Of a DNA stretch of 7,122 bases, positions 5,650 to 7,122 are shown piece by piece. The translations under genes were made by a program, and so were the position numbers. Below the pieces are notes generated by a model. The model worked only from the letters and a program-made list of their open reading frames with translations, did not search any database and was not told the origin of the DNA. The stretch spans positions 1 to 7,122 of the forward strand of contig JAITDL010000010.1 in NCBI GenBank assembly GCA_031282565.1. The letters are read 5' to 3'. This DNA comes from Puniceicoccales bacterium. GTDB lineage: Bacteria; Verrucomicrobiota; Verrucomicrobiia; Opitutales; JAIRLM01. Positions within the stretch are counted from its first letter, which is position 1, and the number at the start of each line of letters is the position of its first letter.

Positions 5650-7122
5650 CAAAACGTCACAAACGCAACCCAAGAAGCCATTGCAACAGCGATCAGCAGC
5701 GCTAGCAGCGGCGATTGGCTAGTGCTTCCCGCTGGGACATTTACATTTAGCTCTCAAATACAAACCGACAAAAACATCGGCCTCGTCGGCGACGATGGCG
5801 GCGGCACAATCCTAAATAAAAACGCAGCCTGCAGGTTTTTCGACTTCACCGGCAGCTTCGGCGGTGACGAAGGCATCAAATACATCACCTTCAACGGCGG
5901 CGACTTAGCAATCAACGGCTCCGGCGGAGCGATTTACTGCGGCTCCTTCACCGGCGGCATAGAAAGCTCGACATTTACGAACAATAAATCCAATAGCAAT
6001 GTCGGCGGAGCGATTTACTGCAGCAGCTTCGCCGGCAACATCTTGCATTCCACATTCAGCGGCAACGAAGCAGTAGGCCCCGGCGGAGCGATTTATTGCG
6101 GCTCCTTCGCCGGCAGCATCTTGCATTCCACATTCAGCGACAATAAAGCTATCTGGGGTGGAGCGATTTACTGCAGCAGCTTCGCCGGCAACATCTTGCA
6201 TTCCACATTCAGCGGCAACGAAGCAGCAGGCCTCGGCGGAGCGATTTACTGCAGCAACAACTTCACCGGCAACATCTTGCATTCCACATTCAGCGGCAAT
6301 AGTGCAGATAGCTGGGGCGGAGCGATTTACTGCAACAGCAGCTTCACCGGCGGCATCTTCCATTCGACATTCAGCGGCAACTCAGCTTACTACGTCGGCG
6401 GAGCGATTTACTGCGACGGCGAATTCGGCGGCGCCATAGAAAGCTCCACATTTACGAACAATAAATCCAATAATAGCGATGGTGGGGCTATTTTCTGCGG
6501 CACTTTCGCCGGCAACATTTTACATTCCACATTCAGCGGCAACGAAGCTTACGACGGCGGCGGCGGAGCGATTTACTGCTATTACGACGGAAATTTCACG
6601 GATCTAGGCGGGACCTATTTCCTTAGCAACAGGGCAAATGGTTTAGGCGGAGCAATTTTCTTCAACTACAATGGCAGTCTATGCGCCACAAGTGGCGATG
6701 TGGTCTTCCAAGGGAATAATATCAAACGACCAGAAGAACCGAGCGAAGAGAATAGCGCAGACCAACTGATTCGCCTCATAACTGAAATGGCCGGCGGCAG
6801 TTACACTTCGGGCCAAGAGGATTTCGTAGCGAACGCCGCACATTTCCAAGTAGGCAATGGCGGTGGCGGAAATGTCGCTTCGATTGGGGCCATGGACGGC
6901 AACACTTTATACTTTTACGACCCAATTAGCAGCGACACCGAGCGCAGAAATCTCAAAATCGAAATAAACCCAGTAGAAGATCACACTGGCACCGTGCTAT
7001 TTAATAGGCACAGATCCGATGTGTACTTTGAGGGCACGGGCTATGCGAAAATTTCCTACGGCACCATGGTTTTACAGAATGGAGCCAGCTTCGGCGCCGA
7101 AGACAACACGGGAACGTTCACC
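5563..7122 (+). CDS. Pmp-like surface protein with beta-helix passenger, 3' end beyond window
   Basis: The frame is open for 520 codons to the right edge. An in-frame TAA at 5557-5559 leaves GTG 5563 as the only standard start before the secretion signal. From there a signal peptide is visible (K4, hydrophobic ALAALCALPVVGFA at 13-26, cleavage near A26 or A29). A beta-helix entry follows (GDWLVLPAGTF, about 50-60). Ten repeats fill about residues 121-386. Each opens with GGAI(Y/F) and most carry an FSGN or FTNN motif: these are the GGA(I/L/V) and FxxN signatures of chlamydial polymorphic membrane proteins, which are autotransported adhesins. The segment after the repeats, with LYFYDP at 449-454, then TGTVLF and GTMVLQNGASF, matches the Pmp middle domain. 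A C-terminal autotransporter barrel would be expected beyond the window but is not seen. The likely location is the outer membrane or cell surface, in adhesion. It follows the secretin by 214 bases and probably has its own promoter. Another beta-helix surface family is a lesser possibility. Confidence 0.85.
   Translation, partial: MFVKCNLHSSTCALAALCALPVVGFAGTAQNVTNATQEAIATAISSASSGDWLVLPAGTFTFSSQIQTDKNIGLVGDDGGGTILNKNAACRFFDFTGSFGGDEGIKYITFNGGDLAINGSGGAIYCGSFTGGIESSTFTNNKSNSNVGGAIYCSSFAGNILHSTFSGNEAVGPGGAIYCGSFAGSILHSTFSDNKAIWGGAIYCSSFAGNILHSTFSGNEAAGLGGAIYCSNNFTGNILHSTFSGNSADSWGGAIYCNSSFTGGIFHSTFSGNSAYYVGGAIYCDGEFGGAIESSTFTNNKSNNSDGGAIFCGTFAGNILHSTFSGNEAYDGGGGAIYCYYDGNFTDLGGTYFLSNRANGLGGAIFFNYNGSLCATSGDVVFQGNNIKRPEEPSEENSADQLIRLITEMAGGSYTSGQEDFVANAAHFQVGNGGGGNVASIGAMDGNTLYFYDPISSDTERRNLKIEINPVEDHTGTVLFNRHRSDVYFEGTGYAKISYGTMVLQNGASFGAEDNTGTFT
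5923..6720 (+). repeat. Ten in-frame 75-84-base tandem repeats coding beta-helix rungs
   Basis: Units begin at 5923, 6004, 6082, 6157, 6235, 6316, 6397, 6481, 6562 and 6646, spaced 75-84 bases, always in multiples of three. Each codes GGAI followed by YC, FC or FF, then usually a phrase ending STFSGN or STFTNN. Units 1 to 9 have Cys at the sixth position; unit 10 has Phe there. Units 2 and 4 differ at only 3 of 78 bases. Units 1 and 7 share a variant second half (IESSTFTNNKSN), while units 2-6 and 8 share the IxHSTFSxN form. Units 9 and 10 are degenerate and probably cap the array. This is coding repeat expansion, not a CRISPR array. Confidence 0.9.

Noticed and set aside
5376..5705. 109-codon plus frame across the intergenic region, including ATG 5574
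   Set aside because: The product is low in recognisable features and overlaps the signal peptide of the Pmp-like gene; only its ATG is of interest as a possible frameshifted start.
5905..6363. Minus-strand frame coding a repetitive 152-residue Ala/Val/Cys-rich protein
   Set aside because: Its repeats are the antisense image of the Pmp-type coding repeats; the plus frame has a signal peptide and known motifs and continues on both sides.
5923..6720. CRISPR-like direct repeats
   Set aside because: Spacing is always a multiple of three, the repeats are translated, and the intervening sequence is itself repeated rather than unique spacers.

Overview
The window looks like chromosomal DNA from a Gram-negative bacterium of the Planctomycetes-Verrucomicrobia-Chlamydiae (PVC) group. 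My best guess is a Verrucomicrobiota-type, host-associated or biofilm-forming organism. Two things point there. One is a secretin of the style seen in Akkermansia and its relatives. The other is a surface protein built from the GGA(I/L/V) and FxxN repeats known from chlamydial polymorphic membrane proteins (Pmps). This placement comes from reading protein motifs, not from a search. None of the chosen start codons has a clear Shine-Dalgarno sequence.

Layout. Bases 1-2572 on the minus strand hold one uninterrupted reading frame of 857 codons that runs off the left edge. It is a large protein I do not recognise: mostly helical-looking and Cys-containing at first, then beta-rich near the left edge. 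A 185-base divergent intergenic region (2573-2757) with a nested palindrome separates it from a rightward cluster. That cluster has an RDD-family inner-membrane protein (2758-3276), followed after 44 bases by an outer-membrane secretin (about 3321-5348). Next comes a 214-base gap with two hairpins (5349-5562). The last gene is the start of a secreted Pmp-like beta-helix protein (from about 5563). It carries ten 25-28-residue repeats and runs off the right edge before any translocator barrel would appear.

How they may fit together. The RDD gene and the secretin are close enough to be co-transcribed. The secretin and the Pmp-like protein both belong in or on the outer membrane, so the right half reads as a cell-envelope or surface-display region. 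No other pilus or type II secretion genes are visible, so the secretin's partners must lie elsewhere. The minus-strand protein is the least explained part of the window. No RNA genes, insertion sequences, CRISPR arrays or attachment sites were seen.
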